Positions 8,652-16,534 of a stretch of 64,000 bases of DNA are shown in pieces. Each line of letters begins with the position of its first letter. The first letter of the stretch is position 1. The stretch is from Flavobacterium channae (lineage in GTDB: Bacteria; Bacteroidota; Bacteroidia; Flavobacteriales; Flavobacteriaceae): positions 124,001 to 188,000 of the forward strand of contig NZ_CP089096.1 in assembly GCF_021172165.1 (NCBI RefSeq), written 5' to 3'. The position numbers and the translations under genes were made by a program. Under the pieces are notes generated by a model. It searched no databases, was not told the DNA's origin, and saw nothing but the letters and a program-made list of their open reading frames with translations.

Positions 8652-9697
8652 GAATTCAATTAAAAAATAAGAATAGAATAAATTTGTACTCTGATTTTTC
8701 GGCTGAGTGTAATTCGTGTATTAATAATTGCTCAAGTTTAACACTAAAAGTTAAATGCCCTGTCTATGAAGATCAGAGAAGAATTGGTTTTAAAACTAAT
8801 GAGTTTGGAGAGGTTTTTTGTTGTTCATCTTCAAAGGATTATTGTTTAAGTTCAAAAACCTTTATTAATAAATTAGAATCAATTCTTTTTGGATTAAAAG
8901 AGATTGAAATTATTAAGGAACAACTTAATCTTGATTCTCAAAAATTGATTCATAATCTAACCAAAACAAATGGTCATAATATTCAAGAATTATATGCCGT
9001 TGTCCCACAAGATTTGTTGACACAGAATTTAAATCAACAACTTGATTCGATTCAAAAAAAGATTTTAGAGAATCCTGAAGAGGCAGCGAGAACTTTTTTA
9101 AGAATTGCAAAAAATAATGCCGCGATGAAAGCTGAATTTTCTGTTATTAATAAGTTAATGGAAGGAGAAAGTACTATAAGAAACAGAAGGCATCAAATTA
9201 GAAAAGTTACATTGAATTTATTTCACATTTTCTTTCAAGATTTTAAAGACATTAGTGTTTATGTTAATTTTGAAGAGAACGATGATTATTTGATTTTTGA
9301 CTATGAAATTTTACATGTTGCACTTTATCATCTAATTGATAATGCAACAAAATACATTAGGCCTAATTCAATATTCAATGTTAGGTTTCAGAAAGATGAA
9401 AATAATTTTTATCTAAAATTGGAAATGTCTTCTTTGAAAATTAGTAATGAAGAGAAGCGTAACATTTTTCAAGAAGGAGTTTCTGGATTGATGGCAATAA
9501 AATTAGGTAAATCTGGTAAGGGCCTTGGTTTGGGTACAACAGCTAAAATTTTAGAATTAAATAATGCAGAATTAATTATTGATAATAATGTAGATCCTCA
9601 AAAAGCCTATAAAGAAAAAGGCATTGAATATGAAGAGAATGTTTTTACAATAAAATTTAAAAATTATACACTTCAACAATACGGAAAAATAGGTTAA
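8648..9697 (+). CDS. Soluble Cys-rich histidine-kinase-like protein
   Basis: No transmembrane helix or PAS/GAF sensor is seen. The N-terminus holds seven Cys (C21, C24, C28, C37, C58, C59, C66), spaced as if to bind a metal or Fe-S cluster. A helical region includes a possible phosphoacceptor, H102, in LIHNLTKTNGHNIQ. The C-terminal ATPase domain has an N box (LIDNATKYI, N232), an F-box-like NIFQEG and a glycine-rich G2 (SGKGLGLGTTAKILEL, about 289-304). The usual DxGxG adenine-binding box is replaced by MSSLKIS (260-266), so ATP binding may be altered or lost. Translation is coupled to the tethered receiver gene, which is the obvious partner. Confidence 0.78.
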   Translation: MRIQLKNKNRINLYSDFSAECNSCINNCSSLTLKVKCPVYEDQRRIGFKTNEFGEVFCCSSSKDYCLSSKTFINKLESILFGLKEIEIIKEQLNLDSQKLIHNLTKTNGHNIQELYAVVPQDLLTQNLNQQLDSIQKKILENPEEAARTFLRIAKNNAAMKAEFSVINKLMEGESTIRNRRHQIRKVTLNLFHIFFQDFKDISVYVNFEENDDYLIFDYEILHVALYHLIDNATKYIRPNSIFNVRFQKDENNFYLKLEMSSLKISNEEKRNIFQEGVSGLMAIKLGKSGKGLGLGTTAKILELNNAELIIDNNVDPQKAYKEKGIEYEENVFTIKFKNYTLQQYGKIG

Positions 9698-9734
9698 TTT
9701 ATTTTATTCGACTCTATTTTTTTATTAGTCATGT

Positions 9735-9772
9735 AAAAAAAATCCGTTCTGAAATTCAAAACGGATTTTTTA
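9735..9772. terminator. Bidirectional terminator between the kinase-like gene and pyk
   Basis: AAAAATCCGTT at 9738-9748 pairs with AACGGATTTTT at 9760-9770. An A run before and a T run after allow it to serve both convergent genes. Confidence 0.85.
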
Positions 9773-9790
9773 TATAATTTAAAGCTAAGC

Positions 9791-11221
9791 TTATTCTATT
9801 TCAGAAACACGCATCGTGTTTACCATTCCTTTTGCTACGATAGGCATTGCGGCTAAGTTTACTACCATATCGCCTTTTTTTACGTATTTCTTTTCTTTAC
9901 AAATCGTGTTGATATCGTCGATGGTGTCGTCTGTACTTACTAACTTGTCATAGAAATACGCTCTAACTCCCCATAACAAGTTCAATTGCGTTAAAATACG
10001 TTTGTTAGACGTAAATACCAAAATATGCGATTTTGGTCGCCAAGCCGAAATTTGGAACGCCGTATAACCCGAGTTGGTTAACGTTGTAATCGCTTTCGCA
10101 TTAATGGTATCTGCCATTTGAGAAGCGTGGTAACAAATCGATTTGGTAATATAACGTTGGTTTTTTACTTGTGGCTGCGATAACGGCACTTTAATTAATG
10201 GCGAATCTTCCACACTTTCAATAATACGTGTCATGGTTTGAATTACTTCCACAGGATAATTTCCTACTGAAGTTTCCCCTGATAACATTACCGCATCAGC
10301 TCCGTCCATTACTGAGTTTGCTACGTCGTTTACTTCGGCACGTGTTGGGGTTAATGACGTAATCATCGTTTCCATCATTTGTGTTGCCACGATTACTGGA
10401 ATACGAGCTGTTTTTGCTCTGTGAATCAATTTTTTCTGAATCAATGGCACTTCTTCTGCAGGAACTTCCACACCTAAATCACCACGAGCTACCATCAAAC
10501 CATCGCAAAATGCTACGATTTTATCAATGTTCTCAACTGCTTCTGGCTTTTCAATTTTAGCAATAATCGGAATTTTATGATCCGAATGTTCCGCAATTAA
10601 ATCTTGTAAATCTTCTAAGTCATTTGGGGTTCTCACAAACGATAATGCAATCCAATCTACTTTGTTTTCGATAGCAAATTTAGCATCGCGAATATCTTTT
10701 TCGGTTAAAGCAGGAAGCGAAACTTTTGTGTTTGGTAAATTCACCCCTTTTTTCGATTTTAATGGGCCACCTTGAACTACCACCGCTTCAACTTCAGTGT
10801 TTTTATCGGTTTTTGTTACTTCGAAAATTAATTTTCCGTCGTCTAATAAGATTCTTTCTCCTGGATTTACGTCTTTTGGAAACTCTTTGTAGTTCATATA
10901 AACACGTTCAGATGTTCCTAAGATGTCTTCTGCTGTGGTAAAAGTAATTTTGTCGCCTTTACTTACTACCACGTCTTCTTTCATTACACCTACACGTAAT
11001 TTCGGACCTTGTAAATCGGCTAAGATGGAAGTAGTATAACCAAACTCATCGTTCAGTTCTCTAATCATATCAATTCTGGCACTAACATCGGTATAATCAG
11101 CGTGCGAAAAGTTAATTCGGAAGACATTAACTCCAGCATCCACCATATTTTTAAGCACTTCTTTTGTACTACAGGCAGGACCTAGTGTAGCTACAATTTT
11201 AGTTTTTTTGTTTGTTGGCAT
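9791..11221 (-). CDS. pyk: Pyruvate kinase
   Basis: Converts phosphoenolpyruvate and ADP to pyruvate and ATP, the last step of glycolysis. At 476 residues the length is typical. The ADLQGPKLRVG segment, the active-site signature IAKIEKPEAVEN (near residue 220), VARGDLGVE and MLSGETSVGNYPVE are intact. It is the last gene of a minus-strand run acpP, fabF, rnc, IPExxxVDY, pyk, and starts 5 bases after the IPExxxVDY gene. Identification is secure; effector control cannot be read from sequence. Confidence 0.97.
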   Translation of the reverse strand: MPTNKKTKIVATLGPACSTKEVLKNMVDAGVNVFRINFSHADYTDVSARIDMIRELNDEFGYTTSILADLQGPKLRVGVMKEDVVVSKGDKITFTTAEDILGTSERVYMNYKEFPKDVNPGERILLDDGKLIFEVTKTDKNTEVEAVVVQGGPLKSKKGVNLPNTKVSLPALTEKDIRDAKFAIENKVDWIALSFVRTPNDLEDLQDLIAEHSDHKIPIIAKIEKPEAVENIDKIVAFCDGLMVARGDLGVEVPAEEVPLIQKKLIHRAKTARIPVIVATQMMETMITSLTPTRAEVNDVANSVMDGADAVMLSGETSVGNYPVEVIQTMTRIIESVEDSPLIKVPLSQPQVKNQRYITKSICYHASQMADTINAKAITTLTNSGYTAFQISAWRPKSHILVFTSNKRILTQLNLLWGVRAYFYDKLVSTDDTIDDINTICKEKKYVKKGDMVVNLAAMPIVAKGMVNTMRVSEIE

Positions 11222-11226
11222 TTTAA

Positions 11227-11700
11227 TTAAAAAATTAAATTATTTTTTGATTTTAAGTTTGTTGTATCAACGGAATAAGCAGTAGTTATGTTTTTAATTT
11301 TCAATATGCTATCGATAATTACATCGGCATCAAAGCCATAATCGATATTTTCAATTTTAATTAAATAATCTGCTTTTTTATATTCTGGAAGTAAAAAAAC
11401 GGTGATGTCAACTTGTTCAAAAAGTGAACTCGTTTGTTTGTTCGAATTGATAATCGTGGTTTTATTTTCGATTAAGGTCCAAATTACATCGTTTTTTTCA
11501 TCATCAAAAGTAAAATTCTCAAAAGCGCTTTTTCCTTCTGAAATGGCAATTTCTACGTAGTTATCATTTTTTTGTAACTGCAATCCCAATTCTTTGTTTA
11601 AGCAATACGCTAATTTGTAATCTTCTAAAGATGTATGAATGGCGATTAACTCATAATCATCTGAAATAAAATCGTTTATTTGAATTTTATGAATGGCCAT
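11227..11700 (-). CDS. IPExxxVDY family protein, function unknown
   Basis: The 157-residue soluble protein contains LLPEYKKADYLIKIE, matching the motif that names the IPExxxVDY family of Bacteroidota. Its position between rnc and pyk is the family's usual one as I recall it. It is acidic, with no signal peptide or catalytic motif. The 5-base gap to pyk suggests co-transcription. A TATCTTTA sequence (minus strand, 11718-11725) about 18 bases upstream could be a -7 box. The family has no known function. Confidence 0.85.
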   Translation of the reverse strand: MAIHKIQINDFISDDYELIAIHTSLEDYKLAYCLNKELGLQLQKNDNYVEIAISEGKSAFENFTFDDEKNDVIWTLIENKTTIINSNKQTSSLFEQVDITVFLLPEYKKADYLIKIENIDYGFDADVIIDSILKIKNITTAYSVDTTNLKSKNNLIF

Positions 11701-11736
11701 TTTCCAAAATTAAGTCGTAAAGATAAGGTTAAAATA

Positions 11737-11769
11737 CGTTAAAAACTACCCATTGAGTAGTTCTTAACG
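11737..11769. other. Hairpin between rnc and the IPExxxVDY gene
   Basis: CGTTAAAAACTAC at 11737-11749 is complementary, with one mismatch, to GTAGTTCTTAACG at 11757-11769, giving about 12 pairs around a 7-base loop. It has no long T run on either strand, so it is a weak terminator candidate and could be an mRNA processing or stabilising structure for the rnc transcript. Confidence 0.6.
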
Positions 11770-11802
11770 ATAATTTATAAACGAAAACGTTTGAGTAGAG
11801 AA

Positions 11803-12546
11803 TTATTTTTTTGAAATTTTTTCTTGTAATGCAAAATAGGCTCTTTGAGCTGCTTTTTCTTCCGCTTTTTTCTTTGAAGTAGCTCGAGCTTTAGCAATAA
11901 TTTTGTTGTTAATTGACAATTTTACGCTGAAATATTTTTGTCCTTCTTGACCATTATCTTCAATAAAATCAAAAGCGAAAGGAGCTTTTTCTTTTTGACA
12001 CCATTCGATAATTAAACTTTTGTAACTGATGACTTTACCTTCTAATTTAGCAATATCAACATATTGTTTAATAATTTTATTTTGAATAAATTTTTCGCAA
12101 TAAGTAAACCCTTTATCTAAATAAATGGCGCCAATAAATGCTTCAAACAAATTACCATGAATGTTTTCTCCAAATTGACTCGAATTGACTTTACTTTCTA
12201 CAAATTGGACTAAGTTGAAATCACGACCTAGTTCATTCAAATGTTCTCTACTTACAATTTTAGAGCGCATTTTTGTCAAATAACCTTCATCTCCCGAAGG
12301 AACTTCACTATATAAATGAGCAGCTATAACACTTCCTAACATAGCATCGCCAAGGAATTCTAAGCGCTCATAATTAAAAGGATTTCCTTTTTCGTCTACT
12401 TTATTAGCTGAGCGATGAGTAAATGCTTTTTTGTAATATTTTAATTCATTGGGCTGAAAACCAAGGATTTTCGTAATTTTTTCAAAAAAAATCCCGTCTT
12501 CTGGAGAACGGGAATTTTTTCGTATTTTATTAAATAAACGACGCAT
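11803..12546 (-). CDS. rnc: Ribonuclease III
   Basis: Cuts double-stranded RNA in rRNA and mRNA processing. The catalytic domain carries the signature YERLEFLGDAMLGSVIA and the downstream acidic EAFIGAIYLDKG. A C-terminal double-stranded-RNA-binding domain runs from about residue 170 and ends ATSKKKAEEKAAQRAYFALQ. The 247-residue length is normal. It begins 2 bases after the fabF stop, and the acpP-fabF-rnc order is very common in bacteria. Confidence 0.96.
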   Translation of the reverse strand: MRRLFNKIRKNSRSPEDGIFFEKITKILGFQPNELKYYKKAFTHRSANKVDEKGNPFNYERLEFLGDAMLGSVIAAHLYSEVPSGDEGYLTKMRSKIVSREHLNELGRDFNLVQFVESKVNSSQFGENIHGNLFEAFIGAIYLDKGFTYCEKFIQNKIIKQYVDIAKLEGKVISYKSLIIEWCQKEKAPFAFDFIEDNGQEGQKYFSVKLSINNKIIAKARATSKKKAEEKAAQRAYFALQEKISKK

Positions 12547-12548
12547 GT

Positions 12549-13802
12549 TTAGTTCTCAAATTTTTTGAATAAAACACAAGCGTTATGTCCACCAAAACCA
12601 AAAGTATTACTCATAGCCACTTTAATTTCGCGTTTTTGCGCTTTGTTTAAAGTTAAGTTTAATGATGGATCAATGTTTTCGTCTACTGTTGTATGATTAA
12701 TCGTTGGTGGCACAATACCGTTTTGCATCGCTAATATAGAAGCAATTGCTTCAATAGCACCAGCAGCACCAAGTAAGTGACCTGTCATCGATTTTGTCGA
12801 GTTAATGTTGATGTTTTTAGCGTGATCACCAAAAACATGGCTAATTGCTTTTAACTCAGCAACGTCTCCAAGCGGTGTTGAAGTTCCGTGAGTGTTAATG
12901 TGGTCTACATCTTCTGGTTTTAAGCCAGCGTCACGTAAACAGTTTTCCATCACGGCAATTACTCCAATTCCTTCTGGGTGTGGAGCCGTTAAGTGATACG
13001 CATCAGAAGATAAACCACCCCCACCTACTTCACAGTAGATTTTAGCACCACGAGCAATCGCATGTTCGTACTCTTCTAATACTAAAGCACCAGCACCTTC
13101 ACCTAAAACAAATCCATCACGAGTAGCATCAAAGGGTCTTGAAGCGGTTTCTGGACTTTCGTTTCTAGTTGATAAAGCTTGCATAGAGTTAAATCCGCCC
13201 ATACCTGCAATGGTTACAGCTGCTTCAGAACCACCTGAAACAACAACATCACACATTCCTAAACGAATGTAGTTGAACGCATCTACTAAAGCATTTGCCG
13301 AAGAAGCACATGCAGAAACCGTAGTATAGTTAGGTCCCATGAAACCATTTCGCATTGAAATGTGTCCAGGAGCAATATCTGCAATCATTTTAGGGATAAA
13401 GAATGGATTAAAACGCGGTGTTCCATCACCAGCGGCATAACTCATTACTTCGTCTTGGAAAGTTTGTAAACCTCCAATACCCGCTCCCCAAATAACTCCA
13501 ACTCTATGTTTGTTTACATTTTCTAATGTAATTCCTGAATCTTTAATGGCTTCGTCACTCGCAACAATAGCATATTGAGCAAACTTATCCATTCTGCGAA
13601 CCTCTTTTTTGTCGATAAAATCTTCTACATTGAAGTTTTTAATTTCACAAGCAAATTTGGTTTTATGCTTTTCAGTATCGTAATAAGTAATAGGGGCAGC
13701 GCCACTTTTTCCGTTCACAAGACCGTCCCAATATTCTTGAAGAGTATTTCCAATAGGAGTTAACGCTCCAAGACCTGTTACAACAACACGCTTTAATTGC
13801 AT
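12549..13802 (-). CDS. fabF: Beta-ketoacyl-ACP synthase II
   Basis: Condenses acyl-ACP with malonyl-ACP to lengthen fatty acids. The catalytic triad is present: C165 in VSACASSANAL, a His in NTHGTSTPLGD (near 306) and a His in SMTGHLLGAAGA (near 342). The 417-residue length is typical of FabF. It lies downstream of acpP and directly upstream of rnc. A promoter and a structured leader of about 105 bases appear to separate it from acpP, so it may be expressed independently. Confidence 0.97.
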   Translation of the reverse strand: MQLKRVVVTGLGALTPIGNTLQEYWDGLVNGKSGAAPITYYDTEKHKTKFACEIKNFNVEDFIDKKEVRRMDKFAQYAIVASDEAIKDSGITLENVNKHRVGVIWGAGIGGLQTFQDEVMSYAAGDGTPRFNPFFIPKMIADIAPGHISMRNGFMGPNYTTVSACASSANALVDAFNYIRLGMCDVVVSGGSEAAVTIAGMGGFNSMQALSTRNESPETASRPFDATRDGFVLGEGAGALVLEEYEHAIARGAKIYCEVGGGGLSSDAYHLTAPHPEGIGVIAVMENCLRDAGLKPEDVDHINTHGTSTPLGDVAELKAISHVFGDHAKNININSTKSMTGHLLGAAGAIEAIASILAMQNGIVPPTINHTTVDENIDPSLNLTLNKAQKREIKVAMSNTFGFGGHNACVLFKKFEN

Positions 13803-13834
13803 ATTCTAATATTTAAAAAATCGTTTAAACAAAT

Positions 13835-13882
13835 AATACCCGTGTTTTCTTTAGTTATTAGGGATAAAGAGACAAGGGTATT
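13835..13882 (-). promoter_or_regulatory. Inverted repeat in the fabF leader
   Basis: AATACCC at 13835-13841 pairs with GGGTATT at 13876-13882. A mismatch and then TGT/ACA extend the stem inward around a loop of about 26 bases. It lies in the predicted fabF 5' leader. It could be an attenuator, a protein-binding site or chance. Confidence 0.35.
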
Positions 13883-13908
13883 TCAATATAATGTGATTGA
13901 AATTCAAT

Positions 13909-13941
13909 CAAAAATAGTCTAATTTTCTTTAAAATAATAAA
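13909..13941 (-). promoter_or_regulatory. Predicted fabF promoter
   Basis: Read on the minus strand: TTTA (13938-13941), a 21-base spacer and TATTTTTG (13909-13916). The -7 box fully matches TAnnTTTG and the -33 box matches 3 of 4. It overlaps the acpP terminator tail. Confidence 0.5.
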
Positions 13942-13967
13942 AACCCGCATGCAAAATTGCACACGGG
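13930..13967 (-). terminator. Terminator after acpP
   Basis: On the minus strand, CCCG (from 13967) pairs with CGGG (ending 13944), with a second inner stem of about 4 pairs, followed by a T-rich run at 13943-13930. It lies 11 bases after the acpP stop. Confidence 0.6.
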
Positions 13968-13978
13968 CGTTTTATTTA

Positions 13979-14215
13979 TTATTTTTTAGCTTCTTCGATG
14001 TAAGAAATAGCTTGACCTACAGTAGCAATGTTTTCAGCTTGGTCGTCTGGAATTTGGATATCAAATTCTTTTTCGAACTCCATAATAAGCTCAACAGTGT
14101 CTAATGAATCAGCTCCTAAATCATTTGTGAAGCTTGCTTCTGTTACAACTTCGTTTTCGTCAACTCCTAATTTGTCTACGATAATCGCTTTTACTCTTGA
14201 TGCAATGTCTGACAT
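13979..14215 (-). CDS. acpP: Acyl carrier protein
   Basis: This 78-residue acidic protein carries acyl chains on a phosphopantetheine arm during fatty acid synthesis. The attachment Ser is S37 in the universal [13 protein letters not shown] motif. Helix 3 and the C-terminal [11 protein letters not shown] segment are intact. It is followed by fabF. A TATTTTTG box on the minus strand (14245-14252) about 30 bases upstream of the ATG is a likely -7 element. Confidence 0.98.
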   Translation of the reverse strand: MSDIASRVKAIIVDKLGVDENEVVTEASFTNDLGADSLDTVELIMEFEKEFDIQIPDDQAENIATVGQAISYIEEAKK

Positions 14216-14388
14216 AATCTTTAATTTTTAATTTAATTTGTTGGCAAAAATAAAAAACTTTATTTTAAAACCACCTTTTTGTTACTAAATGTGACTACGA
14301 AAATAAAAAAAAATATTCACAAAGGCTTCTTTTTTTTATTTTTTACCAATAATTATTCTTTTTTTTGTGGGAAGAAATCCATACTGAA

Positions 14389-14955
14389 ATGAAGAATATT
14401 GTGCTTTTTGCTTCCGGAAATGGCTCAAATGCGGAAGAAATTATTCGCTATTTTAAAAAAAATAACCAAGGAACTGTAGTCGCTATCTTTTCTAACAAAC
14501 CAGATGCCAAAGTGTTAGATAGAGCAAAAAATCATGATATCCCTTCAGTAGTTTTTAATAAAACGCAGTTAAATGAAGGTTTTGTGTTGGAACAATTGCA
14601 TCAATTTCAACCCGATTTAATCGTTTTAGCCGGATTTCTACTGAAATTTCCAGAGTCTATATTAAAAGAATATCCAAAAGTGATTAACATTCATCCTGCA
14701 TTATTGCCAAAATACGGCGGAAAAGGAATGTACGGCATGAATGTACATCAAGCTGTTTTGGAAAATAAAGAAAAAGAAACCGGAATCACCATTCATTATG
14801 TAAACGAACATTACGATGAAGGCGAATTTATTTTTCAAAAATCAGTCAACATCGAGGATTGCAAAACTGCGGAAGAAATTGCGCATAAAATCCATGAATT
14901 AGAACATCAATATTTTCCAACGGTTATTTCTGAAGTTCTAAATTCTAAATTCTAA
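14389..14955 (+). CDS. purN: Phosphoribosylglycinamide formyltransferase
   Basis: Transfers a formyl group from formyl-tetrahydrofolate to GAR in purine synthesis. N100 and H102 (VINIHPALLP) and D143 (YDEGEFI) form the catalytic set, and the KYGGKGMYG loop is present. ATG 14389 gives MKNIVLFASGNGSN, which matches the family start; the longer frame begins only at a TTG at 14365. The stop is 9 bases before the rnhA TTG start in the same frame, so both probably share a transcript. Confidence 0.95.
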   Translation: MKNIVLFASGNGSNAEEIIRYFKKNNQGTVVAIFSNKPDAKVLDRAKNHDIPSVVFNKTQLNEGFVLEQLHQFQPDLIVLAGFLLKFPESILKEYPKVINIHPALLPKYGGKGMYGMNVHQAVLENKEKETGITIHYVNEHYDEGEFIFQKSVNIEDCKTAEEIAHKIHELEHQYFPTVISEVLNSKF

Positions 14956-14964
14956 ATTCATAAT

Positions 14965-15444
14965 TTGTCACACGAAGTCCACATATACACAGACGGCGCT
15001 GCCAAGGGAAACCCTGGGCCGGCTGGCTATGGCGTGGTGATGGAAATGGTAGGGACACCCTATAAAAAAGAATTTTACGAAGGTTTCCGATTGTCGACCA
15101 ATAATAGAATGGAATTGTTAGCGGTAATTGTAGGTTTAGAGAAATTAAAAAATCCAAAAACCAAAGTCTTAGTCGTTTCCGATTCGAAATATGTGGTGGA
15201 TGCGGTAGAAAAACGCTGGGTGTTTCAGTGGGAAAAAATCAATTTCAAAGCCAAGAAAAACCCTGATTTATGGATGCGTTTCTTAAAAGTGTATCGCAAA
15301 CACCAAGTCGATTTTCAATGGGTAAAAGGACATAACAGTCATCCGCAAAACGAACGTTGTGATGAATTGGCAGTTATGGCTTCGCAACAAGAAAAATTAT
15401 CTATTGACGAGTTTTATGAGCGTGAAGAAGGGAGGTTGTTGTAA
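14965..15444 (+). CDS. rnhA: Ribonuclease HI, TTG start
   Basis: Degrades RNA in RNA-DNA hybrids. The catalytic carboxylates are D10 (YTDGAAKGNPG), E50 (NNRMELLAV), D73 (VVSDSKYV) and D133 (NERCDELA), with H123 in VKGHNSHP. The 159-residue length is typical. After the purN stop at 14953-14955 the only candidate starts before the catalytic D10 are ATT and the TTG at 14965; the next ATG would lose D10. Translation therefore begins at TTG, 9 bases after purN, probably by re-initiation. Confidence 0.94.
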   Translation: MSHEVHIYTDGAAKGNPGPAGYGVVMEMVGTPYKKEFYEGFRLSTNNRMELLAVIVGLEKLKNPKTKVLVVSDSKYVVDAVEKRWVFQWEKINFKAKKNPDLWMRFLKVYRKHQVDFQWVKGHNSHPQNERCDELAVMASQQEKLSIDEFYEREEGRLL

Positions 15445-15470
15445 AAGATTAATTTTTAGATATATAACCT

Positions 15471-15502
15471 TTTGCAACTCTGCAACTAAAAGATTATCTT
15501 TG
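15471..15502 (+). promoter_or_regulatory. Predicted promoter of the PfkB kinase gene
   Basis: TTTG at 15471-15474, a 20-base spacer and TATCTTTG at 15495-15502 match the Bacteroidota consensus fully. The start codon is 23 bases downstream. Confidence 0.72.
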
Positions 15503-15525
15503 CACCTTATTTCAAATTCAATTTA

Positions 15526-16455
15526 ATGAACAAACTATTAATAGTAGGAACAGTAGCTTTTGATGCTATTGAAACACCTTTCGGAAAAACGGATAAAATC
15601 TTAGGTGGAGCAGCAACTTACATTGGTTTATCCTCTAATTTTTTTAATGTTGATGCAGCAGTAGTTTCTGTTGTTGGAGAAGATTTTCCAAAGGAATATT
15701 TAGATTTATTAGAAAACAAAGGAGTAAATATAGAAGGAATTGAAATCGTAAAAGGTGGAAAAACGTTCTTTTGGAGTGGAAAATACCACAACGATTTAAA
15801 TTCTCGCGACACTTTAGTTACTGAATTAAACGTTTTGGCTGATTTTAATCCAGTTGTTCCGCAAGCATATAAAAATTCAGATGTAGTTTTATTAGGAAAC
15901 TTGCACCCAATTGTACAATCTGGTGTTTTAAACCAAATGACCGAAAGACCAAAGTTAGTAGTATTAGATACAATGAACTTTTGGATGGACTGCGCATTAC
16001 CAGAATTATTAGACGTTATTAAACGTGTAGATGTAATTACAATTAATGACGAAGAAGCACGTCAGTTATCTGGAGAATATTCTTTAGTTAAAGCAGCTGC
16101 TAAAATCCATACAATGGGACCAAAATATGTGGTAATTAAAAAAGGAGAACACGGAGCATTATTGTTCCACAATAAAGAGGTTTTCTTTGCCCCAGCATTA
16201 CCATTAGAAGAAGTGTTTGATCCAACTGGTGCTGGAGATACGTTCGCAGGAGGTTTTGCAGGTTACATTGCACAATCTGAAAACATCTCTTTTGACAATA
16301 TGAAAAATGCCATTATTTATGGTTCTAATTTAGCGTCTTTCTGTGTAGAGAAATTTGGTACAGAAAGAATGGAAAATTTAGATAGAAAAGAAGTTAATGC
16401 TCGTTTACAACAATTTAAGTCATTAACGCAATTTGAAATAGAATTAGAAGAATAA
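15526..16455 (+). CDS. PfkB family carbohydrate/nucleoside kinase
   Basis: The 309-residue ribokinase-fold kinase has the substrate-side GGAATYIGL motif (near residue 28) and the ATP/anion-hole signature DPTGAGDTFAGGFAGY near residue 233, including the catalytic Asp of GAGD. Members phosphorylate sugars such as ribose or fructose, or nucleosides such as adenosine; the substrate is not evident. It sits among purine genes, which slightly favours a nucleoside or ribose role, but it has its own promoter and terminator. Confidence 0.88.
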   Translation: MNKLLIVGTVAFDAIETPFGKTDKILGGAATYIGLSSNFFNVDAAVVSVVGEDFPKEYLDLLENKGVNIEGIEIVKGGKTFFWSGKYHNDLNSRDTLVTELNVLADFNPVVPQAYKNSDVVLLGNLHPIVQSGVLNQMTERPKLVVLDTMNFWMDCALPELLDVIKRVDVITINDEEARQLSGEYSLVKAAAKIHTMGPKYVVIKKGEHGALLFHNKEVFFAPALPLEEVFDPTGAGDTFAGGFAGYIAQSENISFDNMKNAIIYGSNLASFCVEKFGTERMENLDRKEVNARLQQFKSLTQFEIELEE

Positions 16456-16458
16456 AAA

Positions 16459-16490
16459 CGTGCCTCGATTTTCGGGGCATTTTTTGTTTT
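16459..16490 (+). terminator. Terminator after the PfkB kinase gene
   Basis: TGCCTCGA at 16461-16468 pairs, with one wobble, with TCGGGGCA at 16472-16479, followed by a T run to 16490. Confidence 0.8.
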
Positions 16491-16534
16491 ATAAATAATA
16501 AGAATTACAACAACCTACAACAACACAACTACTT

